A stretch of 64,000 nucleotides of DNA from positions 1 through 64,000 of the forward strand of contig DGRE01000071.1 in assembly GCA_002389905.1 (NCBI GenBank), in the 5' to 3' direction. This document shows positions 8,783 to 17,265 of the stretch, one piece after another. Below the pieces are notes generated by a model. That model ran no database searches. It was not told where the DNA came from and worked only from the letters and a program-made list of their open reading frames with translations. The DNA comes from Hungatella sp. UBA4396 (GTDB taxonomy: Bacteria > Bacillota > Clostridia > Lachnospirales > Lachnospiraceae). Numbering within the stretch: position 1 is the stretch's first letter; every line of letters begins with the position of its first letter. The translations under genes were made by a program, and so were the position numbers.

Positions 8783-8838
8783 CACTACCTCCTGATAATT
8801 TTTTATACTCATTTATTATCAGTCATGAATGAAAAAGA

Positions 8839-10077
8839 TTAAATAAAGAATTTCTCTAAACATACTTTTTTGATAGCGGTTAATTCATTAAGTTTTTTAT
8901 GATAAAGAGTTATAGTAATGTCAAGTTGCTTGAAGAAATTACCGATTTGCTTCTGTTCATCGAGATTAGGAAAGGATATTGTTGTTCTTTTTAAATCTGC
9001 ACCATGAAGATGGACTACTGATTTCCCTTGTGCATATTTAGAAAGTTCCTTGTGTGCAATACCATAAGAAAGTGATAGGGCTAAAAAGTTCGGATCCAAA
9101 ACATCTTTATTTGTCTCAATAATATTTAAATCGCCACCCAAAATTATCCCATTATGCGGTATTACAGAGGCTCTAGCGATGTCCTCTGCTGTTTCTCCTG
9201 AGGCTGGGACAATCACATCTCCAACATGACTTCTTATGGCGTTTTCATCAGACTCTACGTATGTATCAATTGTCTCAATGACAGTCTCATAGTTTGTGTA
9301 AAGTTTTCCATAAAGAATTATCTTATATCCATACTCAATGAGATTATTTTTAGAATATCCCTTTCCTTTTGCAAATGTAGCAACTTCTCCCAACTTACGC
9401 TGTCCCCATTCTCCATGAAAGTCAGCAAATCTTATTCTGGGAACTTTTTCTCCATTTTGTGGGAACATCTGCTGTAAACAGCTCTTTTTCAGTAGCTTAA
9501 GCTTATCTAACTGTCCCTTATGAAGAGCGATAGTATTGTCGAGTGTGTGAAAAAAGTCTCCTATAAGTACTTGCTCTTCTATCCGAGGACACATAATTTC
9601 GAATTCTTGATACTCTTGAGCATTTACTCCTGGTTGCCCTGAGCGTTGAGAGGTAACTTTAATAAATTTATCATATTTACTTGTCAAAGTATTTTGAAAT
9701 ATAAATTTATAATCATAATTGGACCTTATGGAGGCTTTAATTAAGAATCCTGCAAAATATAAGAGGCCATCTTTTTCCTCATACATATACGTTTTCCCTA
9801 CACTTGCTCCAGTTCGGGCAAATAAAATATCGCCTTTTCTTACAATATAAGAATCTGAACTCAAGTAGTCTACATCTGGAGATGTAAGATTATTTGCAAC
9901 CAGCTTATGGGATTCGTCATCAATGTCTGTAATTCTAATATATTTATGTATGCCATCAAAATCAGTCGCAGCTGCATTTAATCCATAATTAAAATTGTTC
10001 GCAACTTCTCCCAACTTACGCTGTTCCCAAGCGTAAAAACTAATATACGCAACAATACTCAATGTGTTATAATACAC
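8839..10077 (-). CDS. hsdS: Second HsdS, inverted and start-less (silent specificity cassette)
   Basis: About 390 residues of a two-domain HsdS, from 'AWEQRKLGEV' (bases near 10034) to 'AIKKVCLEKFFI', with the second domain opening 'GEWGQRKL'. The frame can be extended only to a GTG at 10077, which has no ribosome site and lacks the N-terminal 'MKNENVPEIRFKGFVD' block of the expressed allele. It is therefore probably untranslated as it lies, and acts as a donor of recognition domains. Both domains differ from those of the forward hsdS, while the central spacer is nearly identical at the DNA level (142-bp repeat). The recombinase starts 56 bp beyond its stop. Inversion at IR-A would join it to the hsdM-coupled start. 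Confidence 0.85.
   Translation of the reverse strand: MYYNTLSIVAYISFYAWEQRKLGEVANNFNYGLNAAATDFDGIHKYIRITDIDDESHKLVANNLTSPDVDYLSSDSYIVRKGDILFARTGASVGKTYMYEEKDGLLYFAGFLIKASIRSNYDYKFIFQNTLTSKYDKFIKVTSQRSGQPGVNAQEYQEFEIMCPRIEEQVLIGDFFHTLDNTIALHKGQLDKLKLLKKSCLQQMFPQNGEKVPRIRFADFHGEWGQRKLGEVATFAKGKGYSKNNLIEYGYKIILYGKLYTNYETVIETIDTYVESDENAIRSHVGDVIVPASGETAEDIARASVIPHNGIILGGDLNIIETNKDVLDPNFLALSLSYGIAHKELSKYAQGKSVVHLHGADLKRTTISFPNLDEQKQIGNFFKQLDITITLYHKKLNELTAIKKVCLEKFFI
9380..9403. repeat. 24-bp direct repeat in the silent hsdS, copy 1
   Basis: Codes for 'QRKLGEVA' at the head of the second recognition domain. It is identical in the same orientation to 10001-10024 at the head of the first domain. 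It offers a homologous site for moving a domain between the N- and C-terminal positions or for deletion. Confidence 0.8.
9405..9546. repeat. Central inverted repeat IR-B, right copy
   Basis: Inverse copy of 7163-7304, of equal length (142 bp) with three mismatches by my alignment, in the central spacer of the silent hsdS. Confidence 0.88.
10001..10024. repeat. 24-bp direct repeat in the silent hsdS, copy 2
   Basis: Same sequence and orientation as 9380-9403. It overlaps the outer inverted repeat IR-A, so the head of each domain carries a related crossover site. Confidence 0.8.
10015..10034. repeat. Outer inverted repeat IR-A, right copy
   Basis: Exact inverse of 6705-6724. It marks the outer right end of the predicted invertible segment (about 3.3 kb), only 34 bp before the -10 box of hsdR. 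Confidence 0.85.
10065..10073 (+). promoter_or_regulatory. Extended -10 promoter for hsdR
   Basis: TGTTATAAT is an extended -10 (TGn plus a perfect TATAAT) 31 bases before the hsdR start codon, with no good -35. GTGT and ACAC flank the -10 symmetrically. It lies just outside the invertible segment, so hsdR transcription should not depend on hsdS orientation. Confidence 0.55.
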
Positions 10078-10103
10078 TAAGAATGTACATATGGAGGATG
10101 CTT

Positions 10104-13100
10104 ATGCAGTCAAAATCAACTTCAGAAGAACAAATGGAAAAGGATCTAATCAATCGTTTGATTACTGGTGTTTCACAATGGACATATCGTGATGATATAA
10201 AAAATGAAGAACAACTTTGGCTCAATTTAAAGCAAAAGCTGGAAAACAATAATGCAGATATATTAAAAGAAATACCATTGACCCATCAGGAATTTCTTCA
10301 AGTGAAAAATCAGTTAACATTTACCAATTTCGTAGAAGCTGCTCAGTGGCTGGCAGGAGAAAATGGCATAGCCAAGGTACAGGTGCAAAGAGAAGATGCA
10401 ACTCTTGGAACTATCCGCTTATCAGTAGTATGGCGTGAAGATGTAGCAGGCGGACATTCTAGCTATGAAATTGTCAATCAGATAGCTCAAAAAAAGAACT
10501 ATGAAACAGATCGTGAACGTCGTTTTGATGTAACCTTGTTAATCAATGGTCTGCCCATTATTCAAATCGAATTAAAGAATAGAACCCACTCTTATATTGA
10601 TGCATTTCGGCAGATTCAGAAGTATTTGCAGCAGGGGAAATATACAGGGATTTTCTCGTGTTTGCAGATGTTTGTCGTTACGAACGGATCGGATACCAGA
10701 TATATAGCATCCGCTGTCTATGAGAAATTGAAAGAGCAATTTTTATCAGTTTGGGTAGATATGCATAATCAACCAGTAACCAATTATCTGGATTTTACAG
10801 AACAAGTATTGTCAATTCCACAAGCTCATAAAATGGTTACCCAGTATACGGTAATTGACAGCAAAAAGAAGGTTCTTATTTTACTGCGGCCATATCAGAT
10901 TCATGCTATAGAGGCAGTGCGGGCAGCAAGTAAAAGGCAAGTTTCTGGATATGTATGGCATACGACCGGATCAGGGAAGACTTTGACCAGTTATAAGGTA
11001 GCCAGAAACCTGCTGCAGATTCCATCAATTGATAAAACTATTTTTCTGGTTGACCGTGTGGATTTGGATCAGCAAACAACATCTAGTTTCCTTAGTTATG
11101 CAGAGCATGATATTATTGATGTTGATGAAACTGACAATGTAACAGATTTAATCGCCAAACTATATTCCAACGACAGAACGGTTATTGTAACAACCATCCA
11201 AAAGTTGAATTATGTAATAAAACGATTTGAAGGTAAAGAAGATTCATCCAAATATAAGAAACTCCATAATCTACGATTGGCATTTGTTGTTGATGAATGT
11301 CATCGGGCGATTTCACCCCTCAAGCAGCAAGAACTGAAACGATTTTTCATCAAGTCATTGTGGTATGGCTTTACCGGAACACCGATTTTTAAAGAAAATG
11401 CAAAAAAAGAGGTTGGTAACTTAGCCAGAACAACAGAGGAACAATATGGCAAACGTCTTCATGAATATACTGTAAAAGAAGCCATTCATGATGAAGCAGT
11501 ATTAGGTTTTCAAGTAGAATATAAATCAACGATAACAGAAGATTCGTTAGATGACATTGTCAGGCAGCGAAAGCCGGGTTCAGATCCGGATATAATGGAA
11601 CGAAAAGCAAAAGAAGCGCTTTTGTGTAAGGATGATTTTGAGCATGAAAATCATATGTTGAAAGTGCTTGATGTCATAATCAACAAATCCAGAAGTAAAA
11701 TTGGAATAAACAATGGTTCTGGTAAGACATATTCAGCGCTGTTTACGACAAGTTCCATTGCTCAGGCACAAAAATACTATACATTATTAAAGAATATGAA
11801 AGAAGGTCATTCATCAATTAAGATAAGTGAAAAAATAAGGCAGGCTTTACCGGATTTTCCTAAATTTGCGATCACCTATTCTGTTACAGAGAATGAAGAT
11901 GGAAGTATCGTAAATCAGGAGAAGATGGCAGAATCTATATTAGATTACAACCGAATGTTTGGCACAAGTTTTTCGCTTGAAACAATAAAAAGCTACAACG
12001 CGGACATTAACGAGCGATTGGCTCGAAAGCAGGAAAAATATCAATATCGCAATGAACAGCTTGATTTTGTAATCGTAGTAGATCGATTACTGACAGGATT
12101 TGATGCTCCTTGTTTATCAACACTATTTATTGACCGGAGCCCGATGAAACCACAGGATTTAATTCAAGCTTTTTCACGAACCAATCGGATATTTAATAAA
12201 CAAAAACGTTATGGTCAAATTGTTACGTTTCAGACTCCGGCAATGTTTAAAAAGAGTGTTGATGAAGCTTTAAAGTTGTATTCCAATGGCGGAGAAAATT
12301 ATGTTCTGGCGCCAGATTATGAAAAATCAAGACAGAAATTTACCGAGGCGGTTCAAGTATTATTAGATATAGCATCATTGCCGTCAGATGTAGATAATCT
12401 GGCTAATATTGAGGAAATGAAAAAATTTGCCAAAGCCTATCAGGAATTTGATAAAACATTTACAGCGATAAAGGTTTACAGTGAATTTGAAGATGAACAA
12501 ATCGATGGTGCAGATGGTTTGGTGCCAGGTTCTTTATTTGCTGCAGATAATTTGGAAGAATATCAGGGGAAATATAAAAATGTAATAGAAAAAATAAGGG
12601 AATATACCACAGGAACTGGCGTGATAGAAAATGATATTGATATTGAATATGAATTAGAATCGTTTACTACAGATGAGATAAACTATCAATATATTTTAAT
12701 GCTTATCCAAGCATGTCTTCCTCATAAAGGCAGAGTTAGCCAACCACTTTCAGAAAATGACACCAGAGAAATCGATGAGTATTTAAAGAGTCTCAGTCAA
12801 AGGAATTCACATTTAGCAGAAGTAGTGTCAAATCTTTGGAATGAGATAAAAGCAGATGCCAGTGTTTTTGCTGATCAACAGATTAGTATACTTCTGGAAG
12901 AGAAAATTGAAAGTATTATAGAAGAATATTTGTCGGCATTTTGTTTGAAATGGTGTGTGGATCCTGATGCCCTGCGATTTTTGGTCAATAATTATAGACC
13001 ACAAAGAAAAAAACAGAATGGTGAATCTGAGCTAAAGAACACCAGCGATTATGCAGGGTATAAAGAAATAACGATAAATCCAGTCTCAAAATTACTTTAT

Positions 13101-13172
13101 TGGAAGGAAGTTCGTCAGGCATATGAGCAAATGATACAAGAATCTATTCTTCCACTAAAAGATAAGCAATAA
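10104..13172 (+). CDS. hsdR: Type I restriction endonuclease subunit HsdR
   Basis: The 1022-residue motor-nuclease subunit translocates and cuts unmodified DNA. The N-terminal PD-(D/E)xK nuclease is visible as Asp142 and Glu156-x-Lys158 ('IELKNR'). The SF2 helicase core follows with Walker A 'TTGSGKT' at 287-293 and a DEAD-type box 'DECH' at 397-400, then 'FTGTP' and later helicase motifs, including 'FSRTNR'. The C-terminal part is helical and binds the methylase. The start at 10104 is chosen because GGAGG lies 6 bases upstream; a longer frame begins in the promoter. It is separated from hsdM and hsdS by the inverting segment and carries its own promoter. It looks intact, so restriction specificity would switch together with modification. 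Confidence 0.95.
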   Translation: MQSKSTSEEQMEKDLINRLITGVSQWTYRDDIKNEEQLWLNLKQKLENNNADILKEIPLTHQEFLQVKNQLTFTNFVEAAQWLAGENGIAKVQVQREDATLGTIRLSVVWREDVAGGHSSYEIVNQIAQKKNYETDRERRFDVTLLINGLPIIQIELKNRTHSYIDAFRQIQKYLQQGKYTGIFSCLQMFVVTNGSDTRYIASAVYEKLKEQFLSVWVDMHNQPVTNYLDFTEQVLSIPQAHKMVTQYTVIDSKKKVLILLRPYQIHAIEAVRAASKRQVSGYVWHTTGSGKTLTSYKVARNLLQIPSIDKTIFLVDRVDLDQQTTSSFLSYAEHDIIDVDETDNVTDLIAKLYSNDRTVIVTTIQKLNYVIKRFEGKEDSSKYKKLHNLRLAFVVDECHRAISPLKQQELKRFFIKSLWYGFTGTPIFKENAKKEVGNLARTTEEQYGKRLHEYTVKEAIHDEAVLGFQVEYKSTITEDSLDDIVRQRKPGSDPDIMERKAKEALLCKDDFEHENHMLKVLDVIINKSRSKIGINNGSGKTYSALFTTSSIAQAQKYYTLLKNMKEGHSSIKISEKIRQALPDFPKFAITYSVTENEDGSIVNQEKMAESILDYNRMFGTSFSLETIKSYNADINERLARKQEKYQYRNEQLDFVIVVDRLLTGFDAPCLSTLFIDRSPMKPQDLIQAFSRTNRIFNKQKRYGQIVTFQTPAMFKKSVDEALKLYSNGGENYVLAPDYEKSRQKFTEAVQVLLDIASLPSDVDNLANIEEMKKFAKAYQEFDKTFTAIKVYSEFEDEQIDGADGLVPGSLFAADNLEEYQGKYKNVIEKIREYTTGTGVIENDIDIEYELESFTTDEINYQYILMLIQACLPHKGRVSQPLSENDTREIDEYLKSLSQRNSHLAEVVSNLWNEIKADASVFADQQISILLEEKIESIIEEYLSAFCLKWCVDPDALRFLVNNYRPQRKKQNGESELKNTSDYAGYKEITINPVSKLLYWKEVRQAYEQMIQESILPLKDKQ

Positions 13173-13191
13173 AGAATGGATGTGGGAAAAT

Positions 13192-13338
13192 ATGAGTATG
13201 GATACTTATGAAGAAATGCTGAATCTATCATATATTGATGCTGCAATTGCAGAAGCCGAGTCGGAATCTAATAGTGGAACCAGACTATTAGATGCAAAAG
13301 AAGCCTTATCTTCGCTGAGAAGGAGACGCCTTGGATAA
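13192..13338 (+). pseudogene. Phd/YefM-like antitoxin remnant
   Basis: A 48-residue frame, 'MSMDTYEEML...' to '...ALSSLRRRRLG', resembles the C-terminal half of Phd/YefM-type antitoxins (the 'MSMxxYE' strand and an acidic toxin-binding helix). The N-terminal DNA-binding half is absent: upstream lies hsdR, 19 bp away. It overlaps a truncated toxin-like frame, as intact antitoxin-toxin pairs do. It is probably a decayed toxin-antitoxin module, and the assignment rests on remembered family motifs. Confidence 0.5.
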
Positions 13339-13426
13339 ATATACTGTGAAGCTAATAGATGGAAGCGGGCGGGGGTATTTCCTCTATGTTCTGCCGGAAC
13401 TTGCCTTGCACTCTTTGCTATGCTAG
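13331..13426 (+). pseudogene. Truncated ParE/RelE-like toxin start
   Basis: A 31-codon frame beginning TTG ('DKYTVKLI') overlaps the antitoxin stop by 8 bases. 'DKYTVKL' is typical of the first strand of ParE/RelE toxins, but the frame soon loses similarity and stops. There is too little left to be functional. Confidence 0.35.
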
Positions 13427-13467
13427 CCATAGATGATAAAATATACGTATAACTGGAGGTACATTAA

Positions 13468-14472
13468 TTGAATTATAGGCCAAATACCGATATTGTCATG
13501 TATACTACGGAAGATGGAATGACAAAAGTCGAAGCAACCTTTGATAATGATACTGTTTGGCTCTCTATTGACCAAATGGCAGAGCTATTTCAAAGGGATA
13601 AATCCACAATCTCTCGTCACATTAAAAATGTATTTACAGAGGGAGAACTTATCAGAGATTCAGTTGTTGCAAATTTTGCAACAACTGCCGCTGATGGAAA
13701 AACATATCAGGTTGACTATTATAACCTTGATGTAATAATTTCCGTTGGTTATCGTGTGAAATCTGTCCGTGGTACGCAGTTCCGTATTTGGGCAACAGGT
13801 ATTCTAAAAGAATATATGAAAAAAGGTTTTGCAATGGATGATGAACGCTTGAAAGGCAATGGCGGTGGTAGCTATTGGAAAGAGCTTCTTGATCGAATCA
13901 GAGATATTCGATCCTCTGAAAAAGTGCTTTACAGGCAAGTTCTTGATCTTTATGCAACCAGTGTGGACTATAATCCTTACAGTGAAGACTCCATTCGTTT
14001 TTTCAAAATCGTTCAGAATAAGTTGCACTTTGCAGCTCATGGGTATACCGCTGCAGAGGTCATATATCAGAGAGCCGATGCAGAAAAGCCTTTTATGGGA
14101 CTTACCACCTTTTCTGGAGAACTTCCAGCATTGAAGGACATCGGTATTGCGAAAAACTATTTACAGGAAAGCGAACTACGAATATTGAATAATCTTGTAT
14201 CTGGTTATTTCGATTTGGCAGAAATCAATGCAATCGAACATAAGCCGATGTATATGAGTGATTATGTGCAGCAACTTGATTCTGTACTTATATCTGGAAA
14301 CAGAAAGCTCCTTCAGAACAGTGGTACAGTTAGTCACGCAAAAGCCATGGAAAAAGCAAAAAAAGAGTATCGAAAATATCAGGAAAAAACCATTACACCT
14401 GTGGAACAGGCGTATTTGGATAGCATAAAAATGCTTGAAAAAGAAGCCAAGGAAAAATCCAGAAAATCATAA
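13468..14472 (+). CDS. RhuM-family protein
   Basis: The 334-residue protein belongs to the RhuM ('virulence RhuM') family. The N-terminal part (about 10-120) holds 'VWLSIDQMAELFQRDKSTI', a predicted helix-turn-helix, and 'GYRVKSVRGTQFRIWAT', the family signature. The C-terminal part is helical and ends in a basic tail. The start is TTG, with GGAGGT 7 bases upstream and no in-frame ATG before residue 11. Members often sit beside type I restriction genes and in mobile islands, but their function is unproven. It may bind DNA. Here it closes the AT-rich defence island, about 300 bp after hsdR, with the toxin-antitoxin remnant between. Confidence 0.82.
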   Translation: MNYRPNTDIVMYTTEDGMTKVEATFDNDTVWLSIDQMAELFQRDKSTISRHIKNVFTEGELIRDSVVANFATTAADGKTYQVDYYNLDVIISVGYRVKSVRGTQFRIWATGILKEYMKKGFAMDDERLKGNGGGSYWKELLDRIRDIRSSEKVLYRQVLDLYATSVDYNPYSEDSIRFFKIVQNKLHFAAHGYTAAEVIYQRADAEKPFMGLTTFSGELPALKDIGIAKNYLQESELRILNNLVSGYFDLAEINAIEHKPMYMSDYVQQLDSVLISGNRKLLQNSGTVSHAKAMEKAKKEYRKYQEKTITPVEQAYLDSIKMLEKEAKEKSRKS

Positions 14473-14642
14473 GAGAATGGTCAATCTGCGGTAAGGATGA
14501 GGGAACCAAACGAATTTACAGAATATATGCCAGCCCTTTCTACCTTTTTTCATTGGATCACATGAGGAAAATTATGGAATCGGAAAAAGTGGACATACTT
14601 TTCATATATTTCCAATTATTTTATAAAGCATGGAGGCAGTAT

Positions 14643-15266
14643 ATGAGAATCCCGAAACATATAGGAATCATACCCGATGGAAACCGGCGCTGGGCAGTGG
14701 AAAAGGGTATGGGAAAAGAGGAGGGCTATGACAGCGGCATATCCCCCGGCATGACCCTTTACCATCTTTGCAGGGAAATGGGGATCAATGAAATGACATT
14801 TTATGGCTTTACAGTGGACAATACGAAGCGCCCTTCTGTCCAGAGAGAAGCCTTTTCAAATGCCTGCGTCAAGGCGGTGGATGAGCTGGCAAAAGAGGAT
14901 GCAGAGCTGCTGGTTCTTGGAAAGACCACCTCTGCCATGTTCCCGGAAGATTTAAAGCAATATACAAGCAGGTCCAAGTTCGGAGCAGGAGGAATGAAGA
15001 TCAATTTTCTGGTGAATTACAGTTGGGAATGGGATCTGGGGCTTCACGACGGGGCCATAGGGCCTGCATTAAAGACTGCTGACGTTTCCAGAATCGATCT
15101 GGTAATCCGGTGGGGAGGCCGCAGAAGGCTTTCCGGCTTTTTGCCGGTGCAGTCCGTTTATTCCGATATGTATGTCATTGAGGATTACTGGCCTGATTTT
15201 AAGCCTCAGCACGTGTACGATGCCATTGAATGGTATTCCAGACAGGACGTGACTTTAGGAGGATGA
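14643..15266 (+). CDS. Divergent cis-prenyltransferase (UppS family)
   Basis: The 207-residue protein keeps the opening motif of undecaprenyl diphosphate synthases ('IGIIPDGNRRWA', with the catalytic Asp) and the later 'FYGFTVDNTKRP' region. The diphosphate-binding motif, normally 'RTGGExRxSNF', reads 'RWGGRRRLSGF', and the usual Mg-binding Glu late in the protein appears as 'YSDMY'. It is also about 40 residues shorter than housekeeping UppS. It is probably a paralogue making a different or shorter prenyl product, or one with changed metal use. The start at 14643 has GGAGG 6 bases before it. It stands alone between the defence island and a convergent phosphonate operon. Confidence 0.75.
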   Translation: MRIPKHIGIIPDGNRRWAVEKGMGKEEGYDSGISPGMTLYHLCREMGINEMTFYGFTVDNTKRPSVQREAFSNACVKAVDELAKEDAELLVLGKTTSAMFPEDLKQYTSRSKFGAGGMKINFLVNYSWEWDLGLHDGAIGPALKTADVSRIDLVIRWGGRRRLSGFLPVQSVYSDMYVIEDYWPDFKPQHVYDAIEWYSRQDVTLGG

Positions 15267-15273
15267 GGGGACG

Positions 15274-15326
15274 AAAAAAGAGAGGATTTCAAAGCAGTAA
15301 AATGCCTTTAAAAATTCTCTCTTTTC
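15274..15326. terminator. Bidirectional terminator between the prenyltransferase and phnX
   Basis: An A-rich left arm (AAAAAGAGAGGATTT) pairs with a T-rich right arm (AAATTCTCTCTTTT). It gives a hairpin with a U tract in both directions between convergent genes. Confidence 0.65.
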
Positions 15327-15346
15327 CCTGCCATCTGTTTCCAGAT

Positions 15347-16123
15347 TTAATGTTCCAAACCAATCAGCTTCAATACCCCCCGGATATCAGCAATCACGTG
15401 GTCTGCTCCGGCTTCCCGGTAACGAGCCTCAACTTTCATCGCTTTTTCATACTGTTCTGCTTCAGACAGAGCATCCCATTCCGCTTTTGTAAGCCCCATT
15501 TCTGAGCTTCCTTCCACGATTCCCACTGCAGTGACACCTGCATTCCTGGCTTCCTTAATATCTGAAATCGTATCCCCCACCTTTAATACCCTGTTGGCAG
15601 CAGAAACTTTCAGGGCATCTATGTTGCGAAAGATCATATATGGATAGGGGCGGCCCATTTGCCAGGTGGAATCGGGAGTGAACAGGCAGTCCGGTTCATA
15701 GCCGGCTTTTTTTGCCTCTCTGGTGACAACCTCCATCATCTCGTCCGTATATCCGGTGGTGGAGCCGATTTTAATTCCTGCATTTCTCAGCTTTTCAACG
15801 GTTTCCAGCACATATTCCTTTGGCTCTGAAAACTGGTCCAGGACTTTTAAAAGCTTCTCTGTAAACCGGTCGTGCATGGCGTCCACATCCCGGTCCTCCG
15901 GTTCACGTCCATATATCCGTACAAATTCCTGATGAATCCGGTTCATCCCCAGCATGGTGCGGATATGCTCTCTTTTAAGCATTCCCATGGGCTTTCTGGT
16001 TTCCTCCATGGTGGGCTCAATTCCATGTTCTTTGAATACTTCTATAAATGCCTGCACCGGTGCGAAGCAGCCGTAATCCACGGTTGTTCCTGCCCAGTCA
16101 AAAATGACAGCTTCCCATTTCAT
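15347..16123 (-). CDS. phnX: Phosphonoacetaldehyde hydrolase
   Basis: The 258-residue HAD-superfamily enzyme cleaves phosphonoacetaldehyde to acetaldehyde and phosphate. Motif I is 'FDWAGTTVD' with nucleophile Asp9. The special PhnX signature follows: 'MGMLKREH' with Lys50, which forms the Schiff base in this family. 'GSTTGYTD' and 'KVGDTISDI' supply HAD motifs II and IV. It is the last gene of the aminoethylphosphonate operon, starting 3 bp after the phnW stop with AAGGAG inside the end of phnW. It looks complete. Confidence 0.95.
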   Translation of the reverse strand: MKWEAVIFDWAGTTVDYGCFAPVQAFIEVFKEHGIEPTMEETRKPMGMLKREHIRTMLGMNRIHQEFVRIYGREPEDRDVDAMHDRFTEKLLKVLDQFSEPKEYVLETVEKLRNAGIKIGSTTGYTDEMMEVVTREAKKAGYEPDCLFTPDSTWQMGRPYPYMIFRNIDALKVSAANRVLKVGDTISDIKEARNAGVTAVGIVEGSSEMGLTKAEWDALSEAEQYEKAMKVEARYREAGADHVIADIRGVLKLIGLEH

Positions 16124-16126
16124 GGT

Positions 16127-17224
16127 TTAATTCTCCTTTTCCTTTAAAAAGCCGGCCAGGATATTACAAAGATTCTCCATATCCTCCGGATAAATCTCTC
16201 CGATATTTCCCACCCGGAAGGTTTCGGCATCTGTGACCTTTCCCGGATATATGGCGTATCCCCGTTCCTTGATGTAGCGGTACATCTCCTGGAAATCATA
16301 GTCTTTGGGCTCCGGGTAGAAAAATGTGGTGATAATGGGGCTCTGATGTTCTGAGCCTACATAGGGCTTAAAGCCCAGGTTTTTAAATCCTCTGATCAGA
16401 AGCCGGTTGTTCTCTGAGTAGCGGGAATGCCTTGCTTTAATTCCCCCTTCCTCCTCCAGCTCCCGGAGAGCCTTTGCAAAGGCCAGCACCACATGTGTGG
16501 GAGAAGTATAGCGCCATTTCCCGTCTGCGTCCATATACTTCCACTGGTCGTATAAATCCAGGGACAGGCTTCGCGCCCTGCCCTTGCAGGCTTCCAGAGC
16601 ATCCCGCCTGCAGATGATGAAGGAGAAACCGGGAACACCGTGAATGCATTTATTGGCACTGCTGATGATAAAATCAATTCCCCATTCTGCCACGGGAATT
16701 TCCATGCCGCCGAAGCTGGACATGGCATCCACGATCATGGTGCGGTCTGCGGTTTTGACGGCCTTGCTTACGGCTTCGATGTCATTTAAAATGCCGGAGG
16801 TGGTTTCACAGTGGACCATAGCCACATGGGTGATCCGGGGATTTTCTTCCAGCATCAGGGCAATTGCATCTGCATCGGGAATCTGGTTAAAGTTGGTTTC
16901 ATATACGGTATGGGCAATTCCTGCGTGTCCGGCAATTTCTGATATTCTCAGTCCATAGGAGCCGTTGGCTGCTACCAGAAGGTAATCCTCAGGCCCTATG
17001 ACACTGGTTATGACGGATTCCACGCCAAAGGTTCCGCTGCCCTGCATGAGAACAGCCGTATACTCCTTTTCGTCTACGCCTGCGAGATCCAGCAGCTTTT
17101 TCCGTATCCATTGAGTGATCTGCTTATAGTCATCATCCCAGGTGCAGTGATCCGTCATCATCTCTTTTTTTACGGTTTCTGTGGTGGTCAGAGGTCCTGG
17201 GGTCAATAATTTATACTGTATCAT
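16127..17224 (-). CDS. phnW: 2-aminoethylphosphonate--pyruvate transaminase
   Basis: The 365-residue class V aminotransferase converts 2-aminoethylphosphonate and pyruvate to phosphonoacetaldehyde and alanine. It opens 'LLTPGPLTTTETVK', typical of PhnW. The PLP-lysine lies in 'SSANKCIHGVPGF', near residue 195. 'DAMSSFGG' carries the cofactor-binding Asp. It is directly upstream of phnX, so the pair forms the known two-step AEP degradation route. It starts about 40 bp after the binding-protein gene, with AAGGAG upstream of the ATG. Confidence 0.95.
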   Translation of the reverse strand: MIQYKLLTPGPLTTTETVKKEMMTDHCTWDDDYKQITQWIRKKLLDLAGVDEKEYTAVLMQGSGTFGVESVITSVIGPEDYLLVAANGSYGLRISEIAGHAGIAHTVYETNFNQIPDADAIALMLEENPRITHVAMVHCETTSGILNDIEAVSKAVKTADRTMIVDAMSSFGGMEIPVAEWGIDFIISSANKCIHGVPGFSFIICRRDALEACKGRARSLSLDLYDQWKYMDADGKWRYTSPTHVVLAFAKALRELEEEGGIKARHSRYSENNRLLIRGFKNLGFKPYVGSEHQSPIITTFFYPEPKDYDFQEMYRYIKERGYAIYPGKVTDAETFRVGNIGEIYPEDMENLCNILAGFLKEKEN

Positions 17225-17265
17225 ATGGGTTTTGCTCCTTTTATTGTTTTATAACCGAACTTTAA

